In this document: positions 1 to 7,393 of the stretch, piece after piece
Numbering within the stretch: position 1 is the stretch's first letter
How the letters are laid out: the number at the start of each line of letters is the position of its first letter
DNA from: Maridesulfovibrio sp.
GTDB lineage: Bacteria; Desulfobacterota; Desulfovibrionia; Desulfovibrionales; Desulfovibrionaceae
Assembly: GCF_963676065.1 (NCBI RefSeq)
Contig: NZ_OY780933.1
Coordinates: forward strand, 3,450,122 to 3,514,121
DNA: 64,000 nt
Direction of reading: 5' to 3'
Notes under the pieces: generated by a model
Databases searched by the model: none
What the model was told of the DNA's origin: nothing
What the model saw: only the letters and a program-made list of their open reading frames with translations
Translations under genes and position numbers: made by a program

Positions 1-657
1 AACAAAAACTCTGCGGTTCTCAAAATCTACGTCATCCCACTTCAGCTTGAACAACTCAGATTTTCCGGGCCTGAGCCCCAGATAAAACGTCATCTCAATG
101 ATCAGCTGCAAATGCGGCGGACTGTGCCTGATTATCTGTGTAAGCTCCTCCAAGCTTATTTCGAATTGTCTGGGAGCTTCTTTACTCATCTTCCATTTCT
201 GGAGCGGATTTACCGTGATATAGTCGTGGGCGATCCCCCAATTAAACACAGCGCGAAGATATGCGAAGTACCTGTTCTTGGTGCTTTGGTTAAGCTTTGG
301 ATAATGCTCCAACATATTCAGCAGGTCTGCATAAGTCAGCCTGTCAACTCGCTTGTTAGGCAACTTTGGAATAATCTTACTCTCCATAGTCCGCCTTATG
401 TTGTAGGCTTGGGCAGCACTCTGACCCCTCAGGCCATAATCCTTCAGATAAAGATCGAGTAGTTCCTGTAACTTCACATCCGACTCCGACAGCATCACCA
501 CTTGCTGCTTCTTCTTTTTGGCAAGCTTGACCTGAAGATCAAATTCCTCAGCCTTCGACTTGCCAGCTTTACCGACACCGAAATGCTTATTCCGTTGTTT
601 TCCAGATTGATCCCGGTATCGAACGAAATAACTGTTACCACGTTTGTGGACACTCAT
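1..657 (-). CDS. Tyrosine recombinase (phage-type integrase), C-terminus outside window
   Basis: This is a site-specific DNA integrase reading off the left edge; 219 codons are inside the window. It starts with an N-terminal Arm-type DNA-binding segment (MSVHKRGNSYFVRYRD), then a basic linker with a lysine run near residue 50, a SAM-like core-binding region and the start of the catalytic domain. The first catalytic arginine lies in FYLGLRPGKSEL, close to the edge. The HxxR and tyrosine motifs would lie outside the window, so activity cannot be judged. The ATG at 655-657 was chosen because GGGGAG sits just upstream. It follows a second small recombinase gene on the same strand, and the pair probably forms the integration end of the element covering the first 10 kb. 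Confidence 0.88.
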   Translation of the reverse strand, partial: MSVHKRGNSYFVRYRDQSGKQRNKHFGVGKAGKSKAEEFDLQVKLAKKKKQQVVMLSESDVKLQELLDLYLKDYGLRGQSAAQAYNIRRTMESKIIPKLPNKRVDRLTYADLLNMLEHYPKLNQSTKNRYFAYLRAVFNWGIAHDYITVNPLQKWKMSKEAPRQFEISLEELTQIIRHSPPHLQLIIEMTFYLGLRPGKSELFKLKWDDVDFENRRVFV

Positions 658-705
658 GTGTACTCCCCTTTTATATCAGCGAATTAAAAAAGAAAAGGAG
701 TACCC

Positions 706-720
706 GTATACCAAGTATAC
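706..720. promoter_or_regulatory. 15-bp palindrome between the two recombinase genes
   Basis: GTATAC, CAA, GTATAC is a perfect inverted repeat with a 3-base centre in the short gap between two tyrosine recombinase genes. A looser inverted pair (GTACTCC and GGAGTAC) lies between this palindrome and the downstream gene start. It could be a recombinase or repressor binding site. The role is inference; the symmetry is seen directly. Confidence 0.35.
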
Positions 721-741
721 AGACACTCCATAGAAGCAGCA

Positions 742-1305
742 TTAAATGTTATTGAGAAGGATGGATTCGACTTCCTCGTCCTGTACCCCGATATACCTTC
801 GAGTTACGCTCGGACTGGAATGGTTAAGACGCTTGCTCAGCAATTCCCATGACACCCCGAAATGCACCCGTTGCTGGTAGCAGAACGTTTTTCTCAGGCT
901 GTGAGCACCGTAGTTTCCCTTCAGGTTTATCGCACTGGTCCACTCCTTCAAAAGCCCTGTCACCCTGTAGGTTGTTATGGGATAGTTCTTGCCTTTACGA
1001 CTCTGGAACAGGAACTGGCCTTCATCAGCTTCGCATTCGTAATACTCCAGATACTTCTGGAAGGTATCAGCGATTTCCTTATTGATGATCGCAACATTCT
1101 GTTTCCCGGTTTTCTTCTCTGTGACCACGATCCGGTCACCGACCCTCTTGTCCAGTAGGTCTACTACTCGCAGAGTCAGAATATCCTGCGCCCTCAGACC
1201 TGAGTTAATACCCATAATGAACAGCAACAGGTTTCTGGGATGATCCTGAAGCAGCCGCTTAATGTTTTTTACATCCTTCATCGAAGTAATAGGTTCAACT
1301 TTCAT
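742..1305 (-). CDS. Small catalytic-domain-only tyrosine recombinase
   Basis: This 187-residue protein has only the catalytic half of a tyrosine recombinase, about half the usual length. The motifs are in order: arginine in MGINSGLRAQDI, the beta-strand lysine region near TEKKTGK, HSLRKT, a second histidine-type position in LNHSS, and the nucleophile tyrosine in TRRYIG. The core-binding N-domain is missing, so it may need a partner or bind DNA differently. The start at 1305 is preferred over one 18 codons upstream because GGAGG lies directly ahead of MKVEPITS. It is followed by the larger recombinase gene after an 84-base gap with a palindrome. Likely job: integration, excision or resolution of the element. 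Confidence 0.82.
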   Translation of the reverse strand: MKVEPITSMKDVKNIKRLLQDHPRNLLLFIMGINSGLRAQDILTLRVVDLLDKRVGDRIVVTEKKTGKQNVAIINKEIADTFQKYLEYYECEADEGQFLFQSRKGKNYPITTYRVTGLLKEWTSAINLKGNYGAHSLRKTFCYQQRVHFGVSWELLSKRLNHSSPSVTRRYIGVQDEEVESILLNNI

Positions 1306-1559
1306 TTTTCCTCCTGAATGTACGAAATTATTGGTATTATGGTAAAACCAACCATTCAAAACGGCACGGCTGAAACTGAAATTTCAGATTCGCCTGTAAC
1401 CCGTTCAAGTTCGTAGATTTTTTGGGATTGAACACTGGAATGTACGATTCTCCTAGAAAACGTACATTGGTTCGGTGGAGGAAAATATCTATATTGGTTC
1501 AGAGTAGATGTCGGGGGGTGTTGGCTGGCAATTCCGCCGTTCAAAAGAGCTATAAACGT

Positions 1560-1596
1560 AAAAAAGAAAAGACTACCCACGAAGAGCAGTCTTTTC
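1560..1596 (-). terminator. Rho-independent terminator (minus strand)
   Basis: A 9-bp stem, GAAAAGACT with AGTCTTTTC, closes a 13-base loop. On the minus strand it is followed by a T-rich run. It lies directly downstream of the 35-codon ORF at 1611-1718, which supports that ORF being a separate transcript. The stretch 1306-1565 shows no convincing gene; the overlapping open frames there on both strands have no ribosome site or recognisable motif. Confidence 0.6.
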
Positions 1597-1610
1597 CAGA
1601 TAATGCCCAA

Positions 1611-1718
1611 TTAAACTTTTCTTCGTATGAATACGATTAAAGCAGCTTTAAGCATTTCACGGGTCAATGGTGATCTAACTATCCGCAAAAGTATTTGAAT
1701 GACTTTCACTTTTAGCAT
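1611..1718 (-). CDS. Possible 35-aa cationic, hydrophobic small protein
   Basis: The predicted peptide starts MLKVKVIQILLRIVRS and ends IVFIRRKV. It alternates basic and aliphatic residues, as in short amphipathic or membrane-active peptides. GGAGG lies about 11 bases before the ATG, with an overlapping earlier ATG in another frame (a 16-codon reading). A terminator follows 15 bases after the stop. Upstream on the same strand are a TATAAT-like box and a CACTG-ATTAA-CAGTG palindrome near 1753-1767. It is too short for family assignment. It could be a small toxin, a leader peptide or a chance ORF. Confidence 0.35.
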   Translation of the reverse strand: MLKVKVIQILLRIVRSPLTREMLKAALIVFIRRKV

Positions 1719-1907
1719 CTTCCATAGCACCTCCAATGTTAAAGATGTAGCTACACTGATTAACAGTGGTATTATATATCTTTATATCTTGAACAATATG
1801 AAAAAACTATAGTGTATTCATCTTATGATGACTAAACGCTACATATTGTGCATCTACTGAGAAAGATACAGTTCATAAGAATCAGATGGATTCATTCATG
1901 AGAAGAT

Positions 1908-2244
1908 TTGAGAGATATTTAGAGATATTTTAGAGGTATTAAATAAGTATCTCTCAACGATAACTAATTAATTTTATTTGAAAAAGTAGCATTTTGAGAG
2001 ATGTTGGAGATATTTTCAACAAATTTATAATATTATAATATTAATTTATATATTCTATTTTTTATCTTCTTCTTTCCTGCAACAGAAGAGAGAAGTAAAA
2101 GTATAAGTTAAAATAAATTATATTATTAAAACTGCCCCTAAAATATCGCTAATATCTCTCACGAAAGAATTTCTGCAATATTTTTAAACATTTACATTGA
2201 GAGGTATTTATAAAAACACCTCTCAAATATCTCTCAGTATCTCC
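1908..2244. repeat. Iteron cluster in AT-rich tract, candidate replication origin
   Basis: Copies of a TTGAGAGATATTT-like motif occur in both orientations: direct at 1908-1920, a shorter one at 1921-1940, direct at 1994-2016 and 2197-2210; inverted at 1948-1957, 2151-2161, 2216-2226 and 2228-2237, with a further TATCTCC at 2238-2244. The 2197-2226 pair forms a perfect 9-bp inverted repeat. An extremely AT-rich section with no gene lies between the groups. The cluster sits directly downstream of a replicative ATPase gene, which is where many integrated elements and phage satellites keep their origin. The origin role is inference. Confidence 0.55.
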
Positions 2245-2311
2245 AAGACCAATGAAGACACAGAGTAGCCATGTCACTGTATGCGGCTGTATTAGTTAAT
2301 ATTAAATGAGA

Positions 2312-4441
2312 TCAATCCAATTTCTTGAATGTGATCTCCGTACGACCTTTTACATTTTGTTTGAACGTCACCCCCCAGCCGAGGTGATCAAGATCCACAA
2401 TCTGCTTTCGGAGCTCTCTGGTAAACGTATTGGGTGCCTTGGGCAGTTCTTTTAGATCAATGTCAATTGACGGTGCGTGTTTGATGAGTCTTTCATACCA
2501 ATCTTTCGCGAACCTGCCTTCTTCCACAATTCCATGTTCGAGGAAGTTCTTATCAAGAAGACTTGCGACAACAGTTGGCAGTGGTTCATATACAACTTCT
2601 GAAACATTAGCATTAGCTTTCGAACGTTTAACTGCTTTGGCGAAATTATCTGCTCCAAAGCCAGCAGCTTCCGCCACAAGATTGGCAGTGTCGTAAAAGT
2701 CCACCATGCGATTAACCTTTAAGATAGGATCTGAATAACCACCTTGTTCACGAAGCTTTAGTGCCTTCTGGATAATATCCAGACAAGCACCTAATGTTTC
2801 TGCTCTGATCTCTTCGAAGCCTTTCATTATGTCTTTTTTGGACCGACGTTCATTAGAGCTAAGGCGATTCAACTCAACATATAATGCCCTATCTCTTAAG
2901 TCAGGCTGCGAAAACGGTATATCAATACCTGTAACGATCATTCGACCTTTAAGATCTATGGCAAAACCTTCATCATCAGTATACAATTGCCGATTAAACT
3001 CTGACCCACCAGTGATTGCTCTGCAAAGAAGATTTGACTTAGTGTCTGAAATCCTAGTTTCGTTATCATAGACAGTAATATCACCTGCATTCAATTGAAT
3101 AGCAATATTTCTTGCATCGCCTTTGACGGATAAAGGCTTAAGTTTACTTGGATCGAAAACGCGTTTAAATATTTCTGCATAAGTAGTCTTACCTGAACCA
3201 GCAGGACCATATATACACAAAATTGGATGTTCAGATGCAGTATCAAACTTAGATATTATCCAAGATATGCATATTATAGCACTATACGAATCTTTCAAGC
3301 CTAACAGCTTAATAAATGGGATGAGACTTCCATTCCTTTTTGGCCTTGGGAGTTCTTCCATATGTTTAGTTTGATGAAACTTTTCAGTACCTTTAAGACG
3401 AACATGCCATCCACTGCTATCCAGATAAACAATCTCACCTTTAGCATTACACAAGTCCAGAACAAGCCTTTTACCATTGAAATTCATTCTAGTATAAACT
3501 TCACATACTCTCTCATTTTCATAAGCAATTCCTTCTGCCATTGAAACAGCTGTTTCAATATCAAATTTACTTGGAAACATCTTATAGTTTGAAGCTCGAT
3601 TAGCTTTTACTAGTATAATTTTTTTAAACTTTTTTGACCTAACAGGTAGATCTTTCTTTACACCTTTAACTTCAATAGTAGCAAATGTATTTTCATTTTT
3701 ATCTAAAAACAATTCACAATCTTCAATAACATCATGCAGATAATCTATTGCACTTTTATATTCATTTGAAGATTTAGGCGACTGAGATTGCTGGGACTTC
3801 TTGCCGGATGACTTTGGAATGGGTTTAGGTTGTATAATCGGTGTTACCTGATCAGGTAACACCTGAAGTGTTTTACTTTGATTTACTGGATCAACCTTTT
3901 GCTCCGCTTCAGAATTAGCATCCTCCGGTTCAAAATTGAGAGCTTTCAGAATATTTAAATCTTTCGATCCAGATTGGACCTGTGGAGCTTCAGTTGAATT
4001 TGCCAAATCAACCTTTTGCACCGCTTCAGAATTAGTATCCTCCGGTTCAAAATTGAGAGCTTTCAGAATATTTAAATCTTTCGATCCAGATTGGAACTGC
4101 TGTGAAATCGGTAGGTCACTTATCTCAGCAGAAGCAGCAACTTCTTCTTTCTTCATAAGATTTAAATCATCGTTGCTGCTGAGTTGCACCTGTGGAGCTT
4201 CAATTGAATTTATCGGAGCAACCAGCGGTACAACTTTATTTGTTCGCTCTGCATTCTCATCGTTCGGAATTTCCAATGTATCCAAATCTTCCGGTTCAGA
4301 AAAAGATTCTGTGGATACAGGAGTTCCATCCATCACAGCAAACACCTCAGCCTCTTCTTGTTTTCCGAATTCAAGATCATCATCTTCTAAATCATAATCT
4401 TGATGTTCGAACTCTGGATTATGTCTGTAGTAATCAGCCAT
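2312..4441 (-). CDS. Replicative P-loop ATPase (D5/SF3-like) with acidic repeat-bearing N-terminus
   Basis: Residues 1-230 are acidic, low-complexity and probably disordered. They carry two near-identical copies of SGSKDLNILKALNFEPED. The C-terminal half holds an ATPase: Walker A GPAGSGKT near residue 410, then VYDNETRISDTKSNLLCRAITGG and a QLYTDDEGF segment. The region ending RMIVTGIDIPFSQPDLRDRAL matches the helicase part of primase-helicases of integrated elements and resembles the protein at 28891-31371. No primase motifs (DxD, sxH) are seen, so it may be helicase-only or recruit a host primase. AAAGGAGG precedes the ATG. The iteron tract lies just downstream. The likely role is origin unwinding for the element. 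Confidence 0.72.
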   Translation of the reverse strand: MADYYRHNPEFEHQDYDLEDDDLEFGKQEEAEVFAVMDGTPVSTESFSEPEDLDTLEIPNDENAERTNKVVPLVAPINSIEAPQVQLSSNDDLNLMKKEEVAASAEISDLPISQQFQSGSKDLNILKALNFEPEDTNSEAVQKVDLANSTEAPQVQSGSKDLNILKALNFEPEDANSEAEQKVDPVNQSKTLQVLPDQVTPIIQPKPIPKSSGKKSQQSQSPKSSNEYKSAIDYLHDVIEDCELFLDKNENTFATIEVKGVKKDLPVRSKKFKKIILVKANRASNYKMFPSKFDIETAVSMAEGIAYENERVCEVYTRMNFNGKRLVLDLCNAKGEIVYLDSSGWHVRLKGTEKFHQTKHMEELPRPKRNGSLIPFIKLLGLKDSYSAIICISWIISKFDTASEHPILCIYGPAGSGKTTYAEIFKRVFDPSKLKPLSVKGDARNIAIQLNAGDITVYDNETRISDTKSNLLCRAITGGSEFNRQLYTDDEGFAIDLKGRMIVTGIDIPFSQPDLRDRALYVELNRLSSNERRSKKDIMKGFEEIRAETLGACLDIIQKALKLREQGGYSDPILKVNRMVDFYDTANLVAEAAGFGADNFAKAVKRSKANANVSEVVYEPLPTVVASLLDKNFLEHGIVEEGRFAKDWYERLIKHAPSIDIDLKELPKAPNTFTRELRKQIVDLDHLGWGVTFKQNVKGRTEITFKKLD

Positions 4442-4541
4442 AAATCCTCCTTTGGTAGCCGCATACAGTGAATATTGGCTATACCCCTCTTATATCTTTA
4501 TTTTTTTTACTCTTAGATCAGAGAACGATATAGAACGGTCA

Positions 4542-4667
4542 TCAGGATGAGGCAGCACGGATCAGGATCGTCCAGAAGAATTTTCAGGATGAGGCAGCAC
4601 GGGTCAGGATCGTCCAGCAGTGTTTTCAGGATGAGGCAGCACGGGTCAGAATCGTCCAGCAGTGCTT
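4542..4667. repeat. Three tandem copies of a 42-bp repeat
   Basis: Units begin at 4542, 4584 and 4626 with an exact 42-base period, followed by a decayed fourth start near 4668. Each unit contains TCAGGATGAGGCAGCACGG and a CGTCCAG segment. On the minus strand the unit is 14 codons with no stop and would read LLDDPDPCCLILK repeatedly, but no start codon or ribosome site leads into it. It lies upstream of the replicative ATPase gene. It may be a genome-typical intergenic repeat or a protein-binding array. Confidence 0.7.
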
Positions 4668-5563
4668 CAGAACGAGCTACTGCTGTGCAATTTTAAGATG
4701 TTACAAATTGTTAAAGATATAATTTATATTGTAGTAATCAGCAGGCTGTGGAAGGTAACGGCAAGACCGATGAATCACCTGTCGGTTCTGCCGTTACCAA
4801 TTACTTCCTAAAATAACACAAGGGTGGCGAACATATATGCCGTTATTTCACTACTAAAATCTTTGGGAAAATAATCATCATCAAGAATGTCTCCCAATAT
4901 ATCAGTACGTTGCAACTAGTCTCTTCCAACTTGTTATAGAAAGACAAATTATCAGGGGAAGTAGATTTTTTTGTTATCTGCTAGATTGAATTGATAGCTT
5001 CGTTACCAATTGAGTTATTTATCTTAAATGATACTCAGACTATTTGAAACAGCTAAGCGCCTACTGATTTCTACTAGAATTTCAACAGCTTCATTTATTA
5101 TTCACATTGGCATTGTATGTACTCTCTTCATAGAAGCAATTTTATGAAGACTGCGGAAAATATTTTGCTATGATTCATTCATACTCTTTATTATACATGC
5201 TGAAAACGTAACTGACTCAACCACATAAAATACAAGAAAAATTTAAACAGTGACAAATTTCATGTTAATAATCAGCACAATAAAAAATGCTATGAATTGT
5301 CACCGCTCCGGGTTGGTCATGGCTGAAAAAATATTGCGATAAGGATGAATTTGAGACGCATGGCGAACTACCCCATAGGGTTATTGCTCTGGAGGTTCAT
5401 CAACGATATGCCAGCGTCCATCTTTGGCCCAGTCTGAATTGTTCATGCTGACAGTTTTGAAATAACCGTCATGCAATTTTTTTGATGGGGTCCATCAAAT
5501 TTGGCTGGTAGACACTCTCGCACCCTAAGCTTCAGGGTACAATTTCTCATTGCAAAAAGAGAA
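4668..5563. other. Long gene-free region with a hairpin and a coding relic
   Basis: No intact gene is visible in this roughly 900-base stretch. A strong inverted repeat lies at 4754-4798, with outer arms GGTAACGGCA and TGCCGTTACC; it has no T-run and is not an obvious terminator. On the minus strand, 5381-5476 reads as a protein-like C-terminus (HDGYFKTVSMNNSDW up to a stop) without a start, probably the relic of a lost gene. The rest is AT-rich with nothing recognisable. Confidence 0.5.
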
Positions 5564-5595
5564 GGAGTCGCAGCATGAACTTTCACTGCGACTCC
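5564..5595. terminator. Bidirectional terminator hairpin
   Basis: A 10-bp perfect stem, GGAGTCGCAG with CTGCGACTCC, closes a 12-base loop. T-rich runs follow on the plus strand (AATTTTTT) and, after TTC, on the minus strand. It lies 6 bases beyond the stop of the minus-strand gene at 5602-6057, which it most likely terminates. Confidence 0.75.
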
Positions 5596-5601
5596 AATTT
5601 T

Positions 5602-6057
5602 TTAAGCTTCACCAAATTCTTCAAATGCTTCGTTTTCATTTTCAGTACCCGGATCAGCTTCAACATCATCTGCCGGGACCTCGGCACCGTCACCGGAATC
5701 AGGGTCAGTTATAGCAGTCAAGATGATGCTGTCACCATCGGCTTCAACGGTAAATTCAGTTCCTACTGGGAAATCTCCAAGACTTTCAAGCTTCTTCAGA
5801 CTGAGCTTCAGGCCATACTTGCCAGCCTTGAGGATATTGCTGGACCTTTCGTACAGTCCATCAACTTCGTAAAAAGTCCGATCTTCATTTATCAAACGCA
5901 ATACGTGCTGCCGCAAAGACTGTTTGCTTACAATCCCGATCTCCTTCTGAATCTGTTCTGCTGTTTTACCAGCCTTGATCAGCTCACGAAGTTTTTTGGG
6001 ATTATACTTGGATTCAAATACCTTCTTCGCCTTGGGTTCATTCTGCTTTTTAGCCAT
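5602..6057 (-). CDS. Small DNA-binding regulator-like protein (HTH plus AbrB-like strand region)
   Basis: This 151-residue protein has a basic N-terminus, a helix-turn-helix-like stretch around residues 28-55 (AGKTAEQIQKEIGIVSKQSL), then a beta-rich segment LGDFPVGTEFTVEADGDSIIL near 92-113 that resembles AbrB/MazE-type swapped-hairpin folds. The last 35 residues are strongly acidic. AAGGAG lies ahead of the ATG, in a leader nearly identical to that of the sigma-54-like gene at 8907-10616. It is followed by a clear terminator. It probably regulates the element's own genes. The family is not recognised with certainty. Confidence 0.55.
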   Translation of the reverse strand: MAKKQNEPKAKKVFESKYNPKKLRELIKAGKTAEQIQKEIGIVSKQSLRQHVLRLINEDRTFYEVDGLYERSSNILKAGKYGLKLSLKKLESLGDFPVGTEFTVEADGDSIILTAITDPDSGDGAEVPADDVEADPGTENENEAFEEFGEA

Positions 6058-6157
6058 ACTAAACTCCTTGTTTTTTAGGTAATATCTATACGATTCACCC
6101 CAAAGACACGGATTTTTTTGGCTTATTGTAGAACGGAAAAAGCATCAGTAACAGCAG

Positions 6158-6336
6158 CCAAAAGATAAACCATAAACGCAGGAGCCTGCGCTTTCAGTTT
6201 CAATTTCAGCCCAAAACTTCAAAAAAATAGACAGGCTAGTGCCTGCCCACAAAACTCTAAAGATTAGTTTCAAATATAAGAAACCAAAAGATAAACCATA
6301 AGCGCAGGTGCCTGCGCTTTCAGTTTCAATTTCAGC
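6158..6336. repeat. Two direct copies of a 53-bp repeat, each with a GC-rich palindrome
   Basis: Near-identical copies lie at 6158-6210 and 6284-6336, 126 bases apart. Each contains an imperfect palindrome (second copy GCGCAGGTGCCTGCGC) followed by TTTCAGTTTCAATTTCAGC. Each copy is followed by its own minus-strand terminator hairpin, so a unit of repeat plus terminator has been duplicated. A related, weaker palindrome occurs near 10850. This looks like an interspersed intergenic repeat of the host genome. Confidence 0.65.
6221..6247 (-). terminator. Rho-independent terminator (minus strand), promoter-distal copy
   Basis: On the minus strand GGCAGGC, ACTA, GCCTGTC forms a 7-bp stem and is followed by TATTTTTTT. 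It is the second of two tandem terminators downstream of the gene at 6418-7326. Confidence 0.7.
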
Positions 6337-6346
6337 TCGATATTTC

Positions 6347-6377
6347 AAAAAAAAAGGGACAGACTAATGCCTATCCC
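6347..6377 (-). terminator. Rho-independent terminator (minus strand), promoter-proximal copy
   Basis: On the minus strand GGGATAGGCATTAGTCTGTCCC folds into a hairpin and is followed by nine T residues. It lies 41 bases past the stop of the gene at 6418-7326 and should end its transcript. Confidence 0.75.
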
Positions 6378-6417
6378 TGAACATGTTTATCTATGCTATT
6401 TTTGAACACTTGAAGAA

Positions 6418-7326
6418 CTATTCAAGCAGCCATCGCTTTTCACGATGAATCTCAGTAATACGTTCTTCTTGCTCATGAAAGTATAAAATATTGACGAGCT
6501 TACGATTCAGATCTTTATCCATTCCAAGCAGATCTTGATAAGTAAGACCAAGCTTTTCATAAATATAAGCTTCAAAATCATCCCTGTACTCATAATCAAA
6601 ATACGGAATACCCTTTGATGAAGGATTCTTTCCCTGAAACTTCTGAAAGTACAAAGTGTCAGCTTTTCTAATCCCATTCTTCTTAGAATTCCAGAACATT
6701 ACCTGACCACGAAAACTATAATCTGACCATGACACCGAGTCGCATGAAAACGCAGGAACGTGCTCGATAACATCAAGCTTTGTAACCCCAAGGATATGGA
6801 CTTTCACGCCAGCAGCCCAGAGCTTATCAACAACAGGACCTATAACTTCAAGCTTATCCCGCTGCTGACCTTTACATTGACCAATAGCTACGATTTTGTA
6901 CCCATGATCAATAAAATAGTCGATTTCACTACCCTTAAGATCGTGAATAACAGGCACAGCATTGATGCCTGCTGCCTTTAAATCAGCAAGACGTCCGAGG
7001 TTATGCTCAAACCCGGCAGGATCAAATCTATCATCCATATTGATGACAAAATCGTACTTGTCTTTGGCGACAGATAGATAGATTTTATATTTGCGGAAAA
7101 GTCTGTCACTCTCTTCTACAAAAGCATTTCCCTTAAACTTTGACTGAAGACTAAATGCCCCAGAGTCCAAAACCAGACTTTTAATTTTGCTGCGATGTTC
7201 GTCAGCAAATACAGTCGGGTTATCTAGATAAAAATAAGTCTGGAGCACATTCAACGTCGCATCCGGTATTCTTCTATGAAATGCCTGCAAAACATTTAAC
7301 GGTAAAGAGGATAAATATATTATCAT
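6418..7326 (-). CDS. tRNA-guanine transglycosylase-like protein, DpdA-type (putative 7-deazaguanine DNA transglycosylase)
   Basis: This 302-residue protein shows TIM-barrel transglycosylase signatures. LVLDSGAFS at residues 51-59 matches the base-binding aspartate motif of TGT (D54). FVINMDDR (93-100) follows, and LGVTKLDVIEHVPAFSCDSVSW (179-200) matches the TGT segment carrying the nucleophilic aspartate (D196 here). Known TGT-family paralogues in phages and islands (DpdA) insert preQ0-type bases into DNA instead of tRNA. The short length and the DSGAFS rather than DSGGFQ motif favour that group. No other deazaguanine pathway gene is in the window, so substrate supply would be from the host. 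AAGGAAATAATC precedes the ATG. The alternatives are a degenerate TGT or another base exchanger. Confidence 0.62.
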   Translation of the reverse strand: MIIYLSSLPLNVLQAFHRRIPDATLNVLQTYFYLDNPTVFADEHRSKIKSLVLDSGAFSLQSKFKGNAFVEESDRLFRKYKIYLSVAKDKYDFVINMDDRFDPAGFEHNLGRLADLKAAGINAVPVIHDLKGSEIDYFIDHGYKIVAIGQCKGQQRDKLEVIGPVVDKLWAAGVKVHILGVTKLDVIEHVPAFSCDSVSWSDYSFRGQVMFWNSKKNGIRKADTLYFQKFQGKNPSSKGIPYFDYEYRDDFEAYIYEKLGLTYQDLLGMDKDLNRKLVNILYFHEQEERITEIHREKRWLLE

Positions 7327-7343
7327 GATTATTTCCTTGTACA

Positions 7344-7371
7344 GACTCCCCCGGTCGCAACCGGAGGAGTC
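7344..7371. other. Strong hairpin between two minus-strand genes
   Basis: The arms GACTCC-c-CCGGT and ACCGG-a-GGAGTC close a CGCA loop in the 67-base gap between the genes at 7394-8728 and 6418-7326. There is no T-run, and the hairpin ends close to the ribosome site of the downstream gene. It may act as a partial terminator, an mRNA stabiliser or a translational control element. Confidence 0.5.
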
Positions 7372-7393
7372 AATTCTTCTTTACTACGTAAAC

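Noticed and set aside
1356..1640. Overlapping ORFs on both strands (84 aa minus, 72 aa plus)
   Set aside because: Neither has a ribosome site or motif, and the minus-strand one starts inside a terminator.
4542..4667. CRISPR array
   Set aside because: The units are contiguous 42-bp tandem copies without unique spacers, and there are no cas genes in the window.
6145..6348. 67-aa minus-strand ORF with duplicated AEIETESAG segments
   Set aside because: It is the translation of two non-coding repeat units plus a terminator hairpin, not a plausible protein.
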